Positions 24,118 through 32,711 of a stretch of 64,000 nt of DNA are shown here, piece after piece; position 1 is the first letter of the stretch, and each line of letters begins with the position of its first letter. This DNA comes from Planomicrobium sp. YIM 101495 (GTDB lineage: Bacteria > Bacillota > Bacilli > Bacillales_A > Planococcaceae), in assembly GCF_009707665.1 (NCBI RefSeq), contig NZ_WLZW01000001.1, positions 1,612,001 through 1,676,000 on the forward strand, given 5' to 3'. Under the pieces are notes generated by a model. It searched no databases. It saw nothing but the letters and a program-made list of their open reading frames with translations, and was not told the DNA's origin. A program made the translations under genes and the position numbers.

Positions 24118-25620
24118 TCAATTTACAGTCTCTTTAGAGCGCAGTGCATGCTTTAATACTTTTCCTGATGCGTTTCTCGGCAGTTCGTCCATGAATTCCA
24201 CTTCGAAAGGAACTTTGTATTTCGCCAGCTGTGTTCCACAGTATGTTTTGATTTCTCCTTCTGTAATCGCTTGCCCTTTTTTGACTACTGCATAAGCTTT
24301 CGGCACTTCTCCATAAATTTCGTGCGGAACTCCTACGACTGCTGCTTCCAAGATTTGTGGGATCTGGTAGAGGACTTCTTCGATCTCGACCGGATAAACG
24401 TTCTCCCCGCCTCTGATGATCATGTCTTTCTTCCGGTCAACGATGTATAGGAGACCATCTTCATCAAACTTCCCTAAATCTCCACTGTAAAGCCATCCAT
24501 TCTGAATCGCTTTTCCAGTCGCTTCCGGATTGCGCAAATATCCTTTCATGACTTGTGGGCCTTTGACAACGATTTCTCCCACTTGTCCGACAGGCAATGA
24601 TTCGCCGAATTCATCTACTACTCTCACATCCGTTTGCGGCAAAATCTCTCCGACTGAACCGATTTTCTCAAGTGCTAAATGATCTTTCAAAGAAGATGCA
24701 GCTGGTGCGTTTTCAGTTTGTCCATAAAGATTTTGCAACGCGACGTTCGGGAACGTTTCCTTCAATTTCTTCACAAGCTCGTATGGCATCGGAGCCGCTC
24801 CGTAACCGAATAACCGTAATTTCTTCAAATCAAGCTTTCCGATATCCGGCAAGTTCAAAATGATACTGAACATAGCTGGGACACCGAAGAAAATCGTTGG
24901 CTCTAAGGTCTCCAAGTTCTTGATCGTTTTTTCAGGAGAGAAAGCTTCTTCTATTAAAATAGTTCCTCCCATATAACTGACTGGTACGACAAACACGTGG
25001 CTTGCCGCACAGTGGAAGAGTGGTGTCGAGACCAGCATCCGGTCGTCTTCCGTAATGCTCATCGCTTCCGCCCAGATTTCGCCGGCAGCTTTGATGTTCG
25101 TATGCGTCAGCATGACTCCTTTAGGTTTTCCCGTCGTGCCGGACGTGTACATGATGACTGCTGTATCATCGCCTTCCAGTTTCGTTTCCTTGTATTCTAG
25201 CTGATCGTTCGAGACGATTCCTGCTAATGTATTTTCACCCTCACCGATGACGACCGTGTCTTCGAATTTAAACGATGTTTTATCGATCACTTCGACGATT
25301 ATCTCGTCGTAGATCAACGCTTTCGCCTGTGAGTTTTCAAAGATGAATTGAACTTCCGGAGCTGCCAGCTTCGTATTCACCGGCATGACTGTAAAGCCGC
25401 CTAGCTGAATCCCGTAATAGCAAACGAGGAAGTCATCCGAGTTCAAGGAATACAGCGCGATGATATCGTCTTTCTTGTAGCCCTTGTCTTGATAGTAAGC
25501 AGCCACTTTCTTCGCTTTCTCGAAGAACTCCTCATAAGTCATCTCTCTACCATTGAAAGATGTGTAAAGTTTATTCGGATGTTTTGTTACTTTCTCCTGA
25601 AATTTCTCTGTGACGAACAT
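24118..25620 (-). CDS. Acyl-CoA synthetase (AMP-forming)
   Basis: This 500-residue ANL-superfamily ligase activates a carboxylic acid to its CoA thioester via an acyl-AMP. Motifs are the P-loop MYTSGTTGKPKGVMLTH, YGQTENAP, YSGDLGKFDEDGLLYIVDRK, GGENVYPVEIEEVL and the C-terminal catalytic lysine in PRNASGKVLKHAL. The length suits medium- or long-chain or aromatic acids; specificity cannot be read from sequence. GGAGC precedes the ATG. It lies directly between the TetR regulator and the TRAP genes, so it probably activates the imported acid. Confidence 0.92.
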   Translation of the reverse strand: MFVTEKFQEKVTKHPNKLYTSFNGREMTYEEFFEKAKKVAAYYQDKGYKKDDIIALYSLNSDDFLVCYYGIQLGGFTVMPVNTKLAAPEVQFIFENSQAKALIYDEIIVEVIDKTSFKFEDTVVIGEGENTLAGIVSNDQLEYKETKLEGDDTAVIMYTSGTTGKPKGVMLTHTNIKAAGEIWAEAMSITEDDRMLVSTPLFHCAASHVFVVPVSYMGGTILIEEAFSPEKTIKNLETLEPTIFFGVPAMFSIILNLPDIGKLDLKKLRLFGYGAAPMPYELVKKLKETFPNVALQNLYGQTENAPAASSLKDHLALEKIGSVGEILPQTDVRVVDEFGESLPVGQVGEIVVKGPQVMKGYLRNPEATGKAIQNGWLYSGDLGKFDEDGLLYIVDRKKDMIIRGGENVYPVEIEEVLYQIPQILEAAVVGVPHEIYGEVPKAYAVVKKGQAITEGEIKTYCGTQLAKYKVPFEVEFMDELPRNASGKVLKHALRSKETVN

Positions 25621-25633
25621 GCTGACCAGCTCC

Positions 25634-26218
25634 TTACTTTAATAATTTCAAAATGTACTTGGCAAAAATTCGTTGCAGCTCCTCTTTCGAAATCCGGCCA
25701 TCCCCCCGGTACCACTGTTGAATCCAGTTCATCGAACCCAGAATGATCATGCGGGCGATCAAGGGGTCTTCCAAAGAAAATCGGCCTTCTTCATTTCCTT
25801 TATTGATAATTTGATCGAACAAACCAGCGTAAGTTCTCCGTAATTTCAATGCTGCTTCCAATTGTTTTTCTGTAAATACTTGGTCAGGCTTCGTGATAAG
25901 GTTGAAAACTTCTTTCTCTTCGATTGCGTAGTCCAAGTGAACAGCAATCATGGTAATCAACGTTTCCTCGATATCCCCGCCTTTTTCAAGGACTTCTTTC
26001 TGGTCTTCGATTGCCGCGGAGAGCACCAGGTTGTGGCACTCATACAACAACTCGCTCTTGTTCTTGTAGTAGTAATATAGTGCTCCTTTGGTCATCAGAA
26101 GGTCGGCAGCGATTTCTTCCATGGTCGTTCCAGCGTATCCTTCTCGATTGATGATCGCTGCGGCTGCCCTTAAAATTTCCTCCTTCTTCTTGAGTGCTCT
26201 TTTTTCTGCTAGCTTCAA
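25634..26218 (-). CDS. TetR family transcriptional regulator
   Basis: This 194-residue repressor has an N-terminal TetR helix-turn-helix (about residues 10-55) with EEILRAAAAIINREGYAGTT and DLLMTKGALYYYYKNKSELL. The C-terminal ligand domain is of FadR/AcrR type. The likely start is TTG 26218 after GGGGTGAGGG. Because it sits inside the acyl-CoA operon it is probably a local repressor relieved by an acyl-CoA, like FadR of Bacillus. I could not identify its operator with confidence; an A+T-rich dyad near 27468-27490 is a candidate. Confidence 0.88.
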   Translation of the reverse strand: MKLAEKRALKKKEEILRAAAAIINREGYAGTTMEEIAADLLMTKGALYYYYKNKSELLYECHNLVLSAAIEDQKEVLEKGGDIEETLITMIAVHLDYAIEEKEVFNLITKPDQVFTEKQLEAALKLRRTYAGLFDQIINKGNEEGRFSLEDPLIARMIILGSMNWIQQWYRGDGRISKEELQRIFAKYILKLLK

Positions 26219-26228
26219 ACCCTCACCC

Positions 26229-27377
26229 CTAACTCAAAATTTTCTTAGCGATGATGTTTTTCATGATTTCTGTCGTCCCAGCATAAATGCTCGTTACTGG
26301 AATATCACGGTAACGTCGGGCGATTTCGTATTCTTCCATATAGCCGTAGCCTCCGTGCAACTGCAGGCATTCCGCAGCCACCCGTTTCGCCATCTCACTG
26401 ATCCACCATTTCGCCATGGACACTTCTTTCACAATGTCTTCGCCCGCGATGTGTTTTTCAGTCAGCGTATTGATGTAGTTACGGCCAAGGTCGATTTCTG
26501 TCGCCATCTCCGCAATTTTGAACTGTGTATTCTGGAAGTCTGCGATGCGGCTACCGAATGCTTTCCGCTCCTTCACGTATTCGAGTGTCAGGCGCAGCAT
26601 CTCTTCCGCTTCGATTTGCACTTGTAACGCTACGACAAGACGTTCTTGCTGCAGCTTCTCCATCAAGTAGTAGAAACCTTTCCCTTCTTCTCCCAACAAG
26701 TTTTCCACAGGTACTTTTGCATCTTCGAATACAAGTTCCGCTGTGTCTCCGGAGTGCATCCCCATTTTATGAAGTGTCTTTCCTTGCTTGAATCCAGGAG
26801 TGCCTTTCTCGACAACGAGTAAGCTGATGCCGCGGTATGCCGGCTCCGCTTTCGGATCGGTCTTGCAGACAACGACGACGTAATCCGCATTTCCACCATT
26901 CGTGATGAAAGTCTTCTCCCCGTTCAGGATATAGTAATTTCCTTCACGTTTCGCTGTCGCCTGTACGCCCGCGAGATCCGACCCAGCACCTGGCTCAGTC
27001 ATCGCAATTGCAGAGATTAGCTCGCCTGTTACACTTCCAGGCAGCCACTTCTGCTTCTGCTCTTCCGTTCCATAAGACTGTATGTAAGGGCTTACAATAT
27101 CCGAATGAAGACAGACTCCGCTCGCTAAGCCGACACCTACACGCTCAAGCTCTTCCACCAAAATGAATGAATAAGAGAAGTCGAGTCCAAGTCCGCCGTA
27201 CTCTTCTTCCACCCAAGGAAGCAGGAATCCATTTTCGCCGAGCTTCGTCCAAAGCTCACGTGGAATAGCTTTGTCGTCCTCCCATTGCTGGTAATGTGGA
27301 TATGCTTCTTTGTCCAACATTCTCCGCAGTGATTTTCGAAACAGCTCGTGTTCCTCCGTTAAAAAAGACGCTTTCAT
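26229..27377 (-). CDS. Acyl-CoA dehydrogenase (LCAD/IVD-like)
   Basis: This 382-residue FAD enzyme introduces the alpha-beta double bond in an acyl-CoA. Motifs include AIAMTEPGAGSDLAGVQ, FITNGGNADYVVVV and QLHGGYGYMEEYEIARRYRD. The C-terminal IYAGTTEI has Ala where medium-chain enzymes carry their catalytic Glu (IYEGT); instead QQERLVVA matches the position used by long-chain/isovaleryl-type enzymes, so the base is probably that Glu. GGGGGAG precedes the ATG and a vegetative promoter lies at 27422-27450. Ten bases separate it from the TetR gene downstream. Confidence 0.9.
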   Translation of the reverse strand: MKASFLTEEHELFRKSLRRMLDKEAYPHYQQWEDDKAIPRELWTKLGENGFLLPWVEEEYGGLGLDFSYSFILVEELERVGVGLASGVCLHSDIVSPYIQSYGTEEQKQKWLPGSVTGELISAIAMTEPGAGSDLAGVQATAKREGNYYILNGEKTFITNGGNADYVVVVCKTDPKAEPAYRGISLLVVEKGTPGFKQGKTLHKMGMHSGDTAELVFEDAKVPVENLLGEEGKGFYYLMEKLQQERLVVALQVQIEAEEMLRLTLEYVKERKAFGSRIADFQNTQFKIAEMATEIDLGRNYINTLTEKHIAGEDIVKEVSMAKWWISEMAKRVAAECLQLHGGYGYMEEYEIARRYRDIPVTSIYAGTTEIMKNIIAKKILS

Positions 27378-27421
27378 AAAACTTCTCCCCCTAAATTGTC
27401 AGAAAATTAATTCTTATCATT

Positions 27422-27450
27422 ATCTTACAAGCCACCATTCTTAATTGCAA
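27422..27450 (-). promoter_or_regulatory. SigA promoter for the downstream half of the acyl-CoA cluster
   Basis: TTGCAA, 17 bases, TAAGAT on the minus strand, 45 bases before the acyl-CoA dehydrogenase start. An A+T-rich imperfect dyad (TTATA, seven bases, TATAA) lies just upstream near 27468-27484 and could be a regulator site. Confidence 0.55.
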
Positions 27451-27516
27451 TAGATTTTTCGCTCTGAGTTTATATTTTAACTATAAGTTTAAATTCGAGA
27501 CCTTTACGCCTATTCT

Positions 27517-28563
27517 TTATAACATTTTTCCTAGTCGTACTTCTTCAGCCATTTCGAATAAATTCGCGATCGCTACGTTCAGTTGTGCAAAACGCTCATC
27601 TTTCTGCTCACCGATTTTCCAGCGATGGTGGATCTGTTGCAGGATCACCGCGAGTTTATAGAAGCCGAATGATACGTAATAGTTAATATCGGTTAAATCT
27701 CTTCCACTTTCCTTTGCATACGCCTCTGCAAATTCACGTCTGCTGAAAAATCCAGGCTGGTTTGTCACGACGTTGATTCCCATATCCGGGTCTTCCGCTT
27801 CTCCCCAATACACGATGGAAGAGCCGACATCTAAGAGTGGATCTCCGATTGTCGAGAGCTCCCAATCAAGCACTCCATGAATTAAACCTGGAACGTGTGT
27901 ATCCAAAACCATGTTGTTCAGCTTGAAATCGTTATGGACAATGGTGGTTTCCGTCGTTACCGGAAGATTCCTCCGAAGCCATTCTTCAAGGTCACCAAGG
28001 TGACTATACTCGTGCGTCTTTGCATGTTCATAGCGACGAATCCAGCCGCTCACTTGTCTTTCAAGAAATCTGGCCGGCTTCCCCATAGATACCATTCCAG
28101 CTTTTTCATAATCGACAGACTGCAAGCGGATCAACGTCGCGATGACACCTGCTGAAATCAAGGGACCCGAATTTCGCGAACCGCCATAACCTTCAGGCAG
28201 TTCATGATCAACAACGATCCCTTCTTTCTTCTCCATGACATAGAAGTGCTTGTCCATCACTGCCAGATCTTCGCAATACACATATGGTTTTGGCGCCAGT
28301 GAAAAAATTGGATGGACTTTCTCCAAAATTTGAAACTCCCGTTTCATATCATGTGCTTTCGGAGGCACTTCACCAAACGGCGGCCTCCGCAGAACACCTT
28401 TCCAACCGCCGATTTCCAGTAAATAAGTCAGATTGGAATAGCCTTCCGAAAATTGTTTGACCACCATTTCATCGGCTGGCAGATGGGGGATGGATTGATG
28501 CAAATAACGTTCTACACCAAGCCAATCAATTGCTTCAGAAGCTTTATCCATATGCTCGGTCAT
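27517..28563 (-). CDS. ACAD10/11-type phosphotransferase (APH kinase fold)
   Basis: This 348-residue protein has the aminoglycoside-phosphotransferase kinase fold. Features are GWKGVLRRPPFGEVPPKAHD with MKREFQIL (ATP side, typical of the ACAD10/11 and LvaA group), the catalytic loop TIVHNDFKLNNMVLD, and the metal motif GVLDWELSTIGDPLLDVGS. It is not expected to modify antibiotics. Relatives phosphorylate the 4-hydroxyl of 4-hydroxyacyl-CoA so that a partner acyl-CoA dehydrogenase can move it toward beta-oxidation (LvaA in Pseudomonas; ACAD10/11 in mammals). Two acyl-CoA dehydrogenases in this cluster make that role plausible here. Confidence 0.85.
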   Translation of the reverse strand: MTEHMDKASEAIDWLGVERYLHQSIPHLPADEMVVKQFSEGYSNLTYLLEIGGWKGVLRRPPFGEVPPKAHDMKREFQILEKVHPIFSLAPKPYVYCEDLAVMDKHFYVMEKKEGIVVDHELPEGYGGSRNSGPLISAGVIATLIRLQSVDYEKAGMVSMGKPARFLERQVSGWIRRYEHAKTHEYSHLGDLEEWLRRNLPVTTETTIVHNDFKLNNMVLDTHVPGLIHGVLDWELSTIGDPLLDVGSSIVYWGEAEDPDMGINVVTNQPGFFSRREFAEAYAKESGRDLTDINYYVSFGFYKLAVILQQIHHRWKIGEQKDERFAQLNVAIANLFEMAEEVRLGKML

Positions 28564-28581
28564 AGACGTCTCCCTGTCCCT

Positions 28582-29433
28582 TCAATCATATTTAAAGAAG
28601 CCTAGCCCGCTCTTTCTTCCAAGTCTTCCAGCACGTACATATTTCTTCAGCAATGGCGCCGGCCGGTATTTCGAGTCGTTTGTCTCTTCATACAACGTCT
28701 CGACGACAAACAGCATCGTATCCAAGCCGATCAGATCCGCCAAGGCAAGCGGTCCGATCGGATGGTTCGCACCGAGCTTCATCGCCTTGTCGATATCCTC
28801 TGCAGAAGCGATTCCTTCATCGAGGACAAAGATTGCTTCGTTGATCATCGGTGTCAAAATACGGTTGACTGCGAAAAGTGGTGCTTCTTTCACAGCAATT
28901 GCCGTCTTATTGAATTTCTCCGCCATTCTGAAAGCTGTTGTGAATGTATCATCGTCCGTTTGTTCCGCACGGATGACTTCAATAAGTGGCATGACAGGCA
29001 CTGGATTGAAGAAGTGCATGCCGATTACTTGGCTGCTTCGTTTCACTGCCGCTGCCATTTCCGTAATACTCAATCCAGACGTATTCGTCGCGAAAATCGT
29101 CGAAGGTTTACACACCACATCTAGTTCAGCCAACAACGCTTTCTTCGGCTCGATTTGCTCGATGATCGCTTCAATCACCAAATCTGCATCTTTCAATTCG
29201 TTGATGTCGCCAGTTGGATGCATTCTTCCTCTGATGTCATCCGCTGTTTGCTGGTCTTGCTTTCCTTTTTCCACATTGCGCGCTAGCGTCTTCTCGATCC
29301 GTTTGATGCCGCGCTCAAGTCCTGCTGCATCTTTATCGTATAATACAACATCAAATCCACCTTCAGCCGCGATTTGCGCGATGCCATTCCCCATTGTTCC
29401 TGCCCCAACTACTGCAACTTGTTTCAAATTCAT
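28582..29433 (-). CDS. 3-hydroxyacyl-CoA dehydrogenase (3-hydroxybutyryl-CoA type)
   Basis: This 283-residue NAD-dependent enzyme oxidises 3-hydroxyacyl-CoA to the 3-keto form, or acts in reverse. The Rossmann motif is VAVVGAGTMGNGIAQ at the N-terminus, the catalytic His in GMHFFNPVPVMPLIEVI and the Glu in the same block; the C-terminal domain has HPIGPLALADLIGLDTM. ATG 29433 gives the standard family length; TTG 29448 is a possible alternative because AAAGGGGG is very close to the ATG. The gene is 18 bases from the kinase gene. Confidence 0.93.
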   Translation of the reverse strand: MNLKQVAVVGAGTMGNGIAQIAAEGGFDVVLYDKDAAGLERGIKRIEKTLARNVEKGKQDQQTADDIRGRMHPTGDINELKDADLVIEAIIEQIEPKKALLAELDVVCKPSTIFATNTSGLSITEMAAAVKRSSQVIGMHFFNPVPVMPLIEVIRAEQTDDDTFTTAFRMAEKFNKTAIAVKEAPLFAVNRILTPMINEAIFVLDEGIASAEDIDKAMKLGANHPIGPLALADLIGLDTMLFVVETLYEETNDSKYRPAPLLKKYVRAGRLGRKSGLGFFKYD

Positions 29434-29462
29434 TTCCCCCTTTGTCAATTGTCCGTTCCGCC

Positions 29463-30467
29463 TTACATTGTCTCTTCAGTTATCAGTACTAATTTCCCGT
29501 ATGTTTTACGGCTCCCAAGCTCCTGTAATGCTTCAGGCAACCTGTCGAATGTATTGCGACTATAAAGAAGTGGACGAATTGCTCCTTCTTTGAATAGCGC
29601 CACCAACTTCTCGTGCGCTTTCACCGTCTCTTTCGGATACAGCTTTCGGAAAAGTCCGTAGTGGATGCCCACAATCGAATAGTTTTTGACTAACGCATGA
29701 TTCGTTGGTGCTTGAGCAATTTCCCCTCCCGCAAAGCCGATCACCAACAACCTTCCTTCAAAAGCGACGCAGCGGCGTGATTGGTCAAAAGTCTCTCCTC
29801 CTACCGGATCGAAGATGACGTCGGCTCCTTTGCCGTTCGTCCATTCCTTTACAACCGGAATAAAGCCTTCTGTGCGGTAGTTGATTGCCAAATCCGCTCC
29901 GAGCTGTCTACATACTTCCGCCTTTTCATCACTTCCTGCAGTCGCGATTACTTTCGCCCCGGCTGCTTTTCCGAGTTGGATTGCAGCAGAACCGACACCG
30001 CCTGATCCTGCATGGACGAGCAATACTTCTCCTTTTTTCAACCGACCACTTCGGTTCAATGCGAAGTAGGCTGTTTGATATGTGATGAAGAATGCCGCTG
30101 CTTCCTCGTAAGACATTTCTTCAGGAATTGGGAAAGCTTCGGATTCCTTTACGATAATCCATTCACTGAATCCACCTGCTGGCAGTGAAGGAGTTGCTAG
30201 TACCCGTGTGCCCGGTTGAAGTGTCACGCCACTTCCTACCACAGTGATTTCTCCTGCAATTTCTGCACCAGGTGTAAAAGGGAGCTCCGGCTTTTCTTGG
30301 TACTCTCCTTTACATTGAAGGATGTCGAAGAAATTAAGTGCTGCAGCTTTTACGCGGATCAACACTTCGCCTTCTCCAGGTTCAGGCTTCTGCATATCTG
30401 TTAGTCGTAATGCCTCATCTGGCTCTCCTAAAGTAACGACTTGCCAAGATTTCATCAGCTCACTCAT
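29463..30467 (-). CDS. Zinc-independent quinone oxidoreductase (MDR family)
   Basis: This 334-residue NADPH-dependent reductase belongs to the quinone oxidoreductase branch of the medium-chain dehydrogenase family. It has a GroES-like N-terminal half with LPFTPGAEIAGEI, an NADPH-binding VHAGSGGVGSAAIQLGKAAG and GADVIFDPVGG. No structural zinc cysteine cluster is seen. It could reduce an enoyl-CoA or enone intermediate of the pathway, or detoxify quinones. The start codon directly abuts the stop of the upstream acyl-CoA dehydrogenase gene, showing tight coupling. Confidence 0.88.
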   Translation of the reverse strand: MSELMKSWQVVTLGEPDEALRLTDMQKPEPGEGEVLIRVKAAALNFFDILQCKGEYQEKPELPFTPGAEIAGEITVVGSGVTLQPGTRVLATPSLPAGGFSEWIIVKESEAFPIPEEMSYEEAAAFFITYQTAYFALNRSGRLKKGEVLLVHAGSGGVGSAAIQLGKAAGAKVIATAGSDEKAEVCRQLGADLAINYRTEGFIPVVKEWTNGKGADVIFDPVGGETFDQSRRCVAFEGRLLVIGFAGGEIAQAPTNHALVKNYSIVGIHYGLFRKLYPKETVKAHEKLVALFKEGAIRPLLYSRNTFDRLPEALQELGSRKTYGKLVLITEETM

Positions 30468-31697
30468 CTATTTTTTCACCTTCGCTGATTTCTTGCCTTG
30501 TTCGCGGAACTCCAAATTCCCGATATCACGCAAGTGGACTTGGTCCGGTCCATCGACTAAGCGAAGTGTGCGGGCATTTGCGTAATGCGCAGCAAGTGGG
30601 AAATCCTCCGACAAACCTGCACCACCGAATACTTGCATCGCCCGATCAATGACATTGATCGAAACGCGTGGGGCAGCAATTTTAATCATCGCAATTTCTT
30701 TCCGTGCTGCTTTGGTACCTCCTTGATCGATTTTATGTGCCGCGTGCAACGTCAAAAGGCGAGCTTGTTCGATTTCAATCCGGCTTTCTGCAACAATTTC
30801 ACGGATGACATCCTTGTCAGCTAAAGCAGATCCGAACGCTTCTCTACTCTCCGCCCGTTGGCACAATAGTTCCAGCGCTCTCTCCGCTGCACCGACTGCA
30901 CGCATGCAGTGATGGATCCGACCAGACCCAAGACGTCCCTGTGCAATTTCAAATCCTCGTCCCTCACCAAGCAACATATTCTCTGATGGCACGCGGACAC
31001 CCTTGTAGTGAACTTCCGCATGTCCCTGCGGCGCATCATCGTAGCCGAATACCGTAAGCGGACGAATGATTTCAACTCCCGGCGTATCGAACGGTACGAG
31101 AATCATCGATTGCTGCTTATGCTTTTCAGCATTCGGGTCTGTCTTGCCCATGACAATTGCGATTTTACACCTCGGATCCATCGCGCCAGTCGTCCACCAC
31201 TTCTTCGCGTTGATTATGTACTCATCCCCGTCACGAACGATGCTGCTTTGAATATTCGTTGCATCCGATGAAGCGACATCAGGCTCTGTCATGGAGAAAC
31301 AAGAACGGATTTTCCCTTCGAGCAACGGCTCCAGCCACTGCTTCTTCTGTTGTACCGTACCGTATTTCACGAAAACTTCCATGTTCCCGGTGTCCGGGGC
31401 ATTGCAATTGAAAATTTCTGGTGCAATCAGTGAACGACCCATGATTTCACAGAGGTGGGCATAATCATAATTCGAGAGGCCGGCTCCGTATTCCGGGTGA
31501 TCCAGAAAAAGATTCCACAACCCTTGTTTCTTTGCTTTCGCCTTCAATTCCTCGATGATTGGAGGGATTGTCCAGCGGCTCTCTGCAGTCCTCATATATT
31601 CTTCAACGGCTTTTTCTGCCGGGTAAACATGTGTATCCATGAATGCTAGTAATTCTCGTTGGAGTTTTGCAGCTTTTGGTGACAATTCCTTGAGCAT
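30468..31697 (-). CDS. Acyl-CoA dehydrogenase, ACAD10/11-like
   Basis: This 409-residue acyl-CoA dehydrogenase has a long N-terminal helical extension, [40 protein letters not shown] and the C-terminal [16 protein letters not shown]. The last motif and the length are typical of the ACAD10/ACAD11 group rather than of MCAD. In that group the enzyme acts on 4-phospho-acyl-CoA made by an APH-type kinase, and such a kinase is encoded 2 kb downstream at 27517. ATG 31697 follows GGAGGAG. It is the first gene of the cluster. Confidence 0.88.
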   Translation of the reverse strand: MLKELSPKAAKLQRELLAFMDTHVYPAEKAVEEYMRTAESRWTIPPIIEELKAKAKKQGLWNLFLDHPEYGAGLSNYDYAHLCEIMGRSLIAPEIFNCNAPDTGNMEVFVKYGTVQQKKQWLEPLLEGKIRSCFSMTEPDVASSDATNIQSSIVRDGDEYIINAKKWWTTGAMDPRCKIAIVMGKTDPNAEKHKQQSMILVPFDTPGVEIIRPLTVFGYDDAPQGHAEVHYKGVRVPSENMLLGEGRGFEIAQGRLGSGRIHHCMRAVGAAERALELLCQRAESREAFGSALADKDVIREIVAESRIEIEQARLLTLHAAHKIDQGGTKAARKEIAMIKIAAPRVSINVIDRAMQVFGGAGLSEDFPLAAHYANARTLRLVDGPDQVHLRDIGNLEFREQGKKSAKVKK

Positions 31698-31756
31698 TTG
31701 TTCTCCTCCGTCCACTTTTGAAAGCCTTTACATTTTTTAATCTCAGTTTCAAAAAT

Positions 31757-31785
31757 AGTATAAGTGTTATGTTTTTGAATTACAA
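31757..31785 (-). promoter_or_regulatory. SigA promoter of the acyl-CoA cluster
   Basis: TTGTAA, 17 bases, TATACT on the minus strand, 60 bases before the first gene. The region is strongly A+T-rich. Confidence 0.6.
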
Positions 31786-31823
31786 GTCAATTTTCGAACT
31801 ATTTATAAAATTCTTTTTATAAC

Positions 31824-31857
31824 AAAAAAGCAACCGCCAGATTGAGCTCTGGCGGTT
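31824..31857 (-). terminator. Intrinsic terminator after yebC
   Basis: AACCGCCAGA and TCTGGCGGTT arms precede GCTTTTTTG on the minus strand. Confidence 0.85.
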
Positions 31858-31876
31858 ACTAAATGTTAGTGGAGGT

Positions 31877-32596
31877 TTATTCTCCCAAATCCACATTATG
31901 ATAAACTTGCTGCACGTCCTCGAGGTCTTCGAGTGCGTCGATCATTTTCTCGAATTGTTCTTGTGCATCTGCCGGCAATTCCAGCTCGTTTTGCGGAAGC
32001 ATCGTCAGTTCAGCAACGGTGAATTCCGTGATGCCGTTTGCTTTCAGTGCTTCTTGAACTGCGTGGAATTGGTCCGCTTCCGCGTAGATGATGACGGTTT
32101 CTTCTTCTTCCATGATGTCGCGGACATCCAAGTCGGCTTCCATCAAGAGTTCAAGCATGTCATCAGCGGTCTTGCCTTCAATGCCGAAGACTGCCGTGAA
32201 GTCGAACATGTAAGCGACTGAGCCGCTGACGCCCATGTTGCCGCCGTTTTTGCCGAATGCCGCGCGGACGTCGGATGCAGTCCGGTTGACGTTGTTCGTC
32301 AATGTGTCGACGATGACCATCGAACCGTTCGGGCCGAAGCCTTCGTAACGCAATTCGTCGTAGCTTTCTTCGGAACCGCCTTTCGCTTTTTCGATTGCCC
32401 GGTCAATAATGGCTTTTGGTACACTATATGTTTTTGCACGTTCAAGAACGACTTTCAGTGCCTGGTTCGATTCCGGATCGGGCTCGCCCTGCTTGGCAGC
32501 CACGTAGATTTCCCGGCCGAATTTCGCATAGATGCGGCTTGTGCTGGCGTCTTTCGATGCTTTTTTCTCTTTGATATTATTCCATTTGCGTCCCAT
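31877..32596 (-). CDS. YebC/PmpR family protein
   Basis: This 239-residue protein has the YebC family blocks [37 protein letters not shown] and [23 protein letters not shown] followed by [15 protein letters not shown]. The family was long annotated as a transcription regulator; more recent work places bacterial YebC proteins at the ribosome, helping translation of proline stretches. Which role applies here cannot be read from sequence. GTGGGAAA is a modest ribosome site. A promoter with TATAAT lies near 32652. It is transcribed alone. Confidence 0.9.
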   Translation of the reverse strand: MGRKWNNIKEKKASKDASTSRIYAKFGREIYVAAKQGEPDPESNQALKVVLERAKTYSVPKAIIDRAIEKAKGGSEESYDELRYEGFGPNGSMVIVDTLTNNVNRTASDVRAAFGKNGGNMGVSGSVAYMFDFTAVFGIEGKTADDMLELLMEADLDVRDIMEEEETVIIYAEADQFHAVQEALKANGITEFTVAELTMLPQNELELPADAQEQFEKMIDALEDLEDVQQVYHNVDLGE

Positions 32597-32711
32597 GCTG
32601 TTTCCCACTTTCTTTCAACTTTGAATGTGAAGAACGTTCACTCGTTCTATTATAATACAAAATCATCCGAATGAAAAAGCATGGCACGATAACACAGGCA
32701 AACAAGCACGA

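Noticed and set aside
27517..28563. Aminoglycoside resistance gene
   Set aside because: The APH fold is present, but the LRRPP and AHD-REF motifs and acyl-CoA context place it in the ACAD10/11 kinase group.
32632..32639. GAACGTTC upstream of yebC as a LexA site
   Set aside because: The half-sites abut without the four-base spacer required for the Bacillus SOS box.
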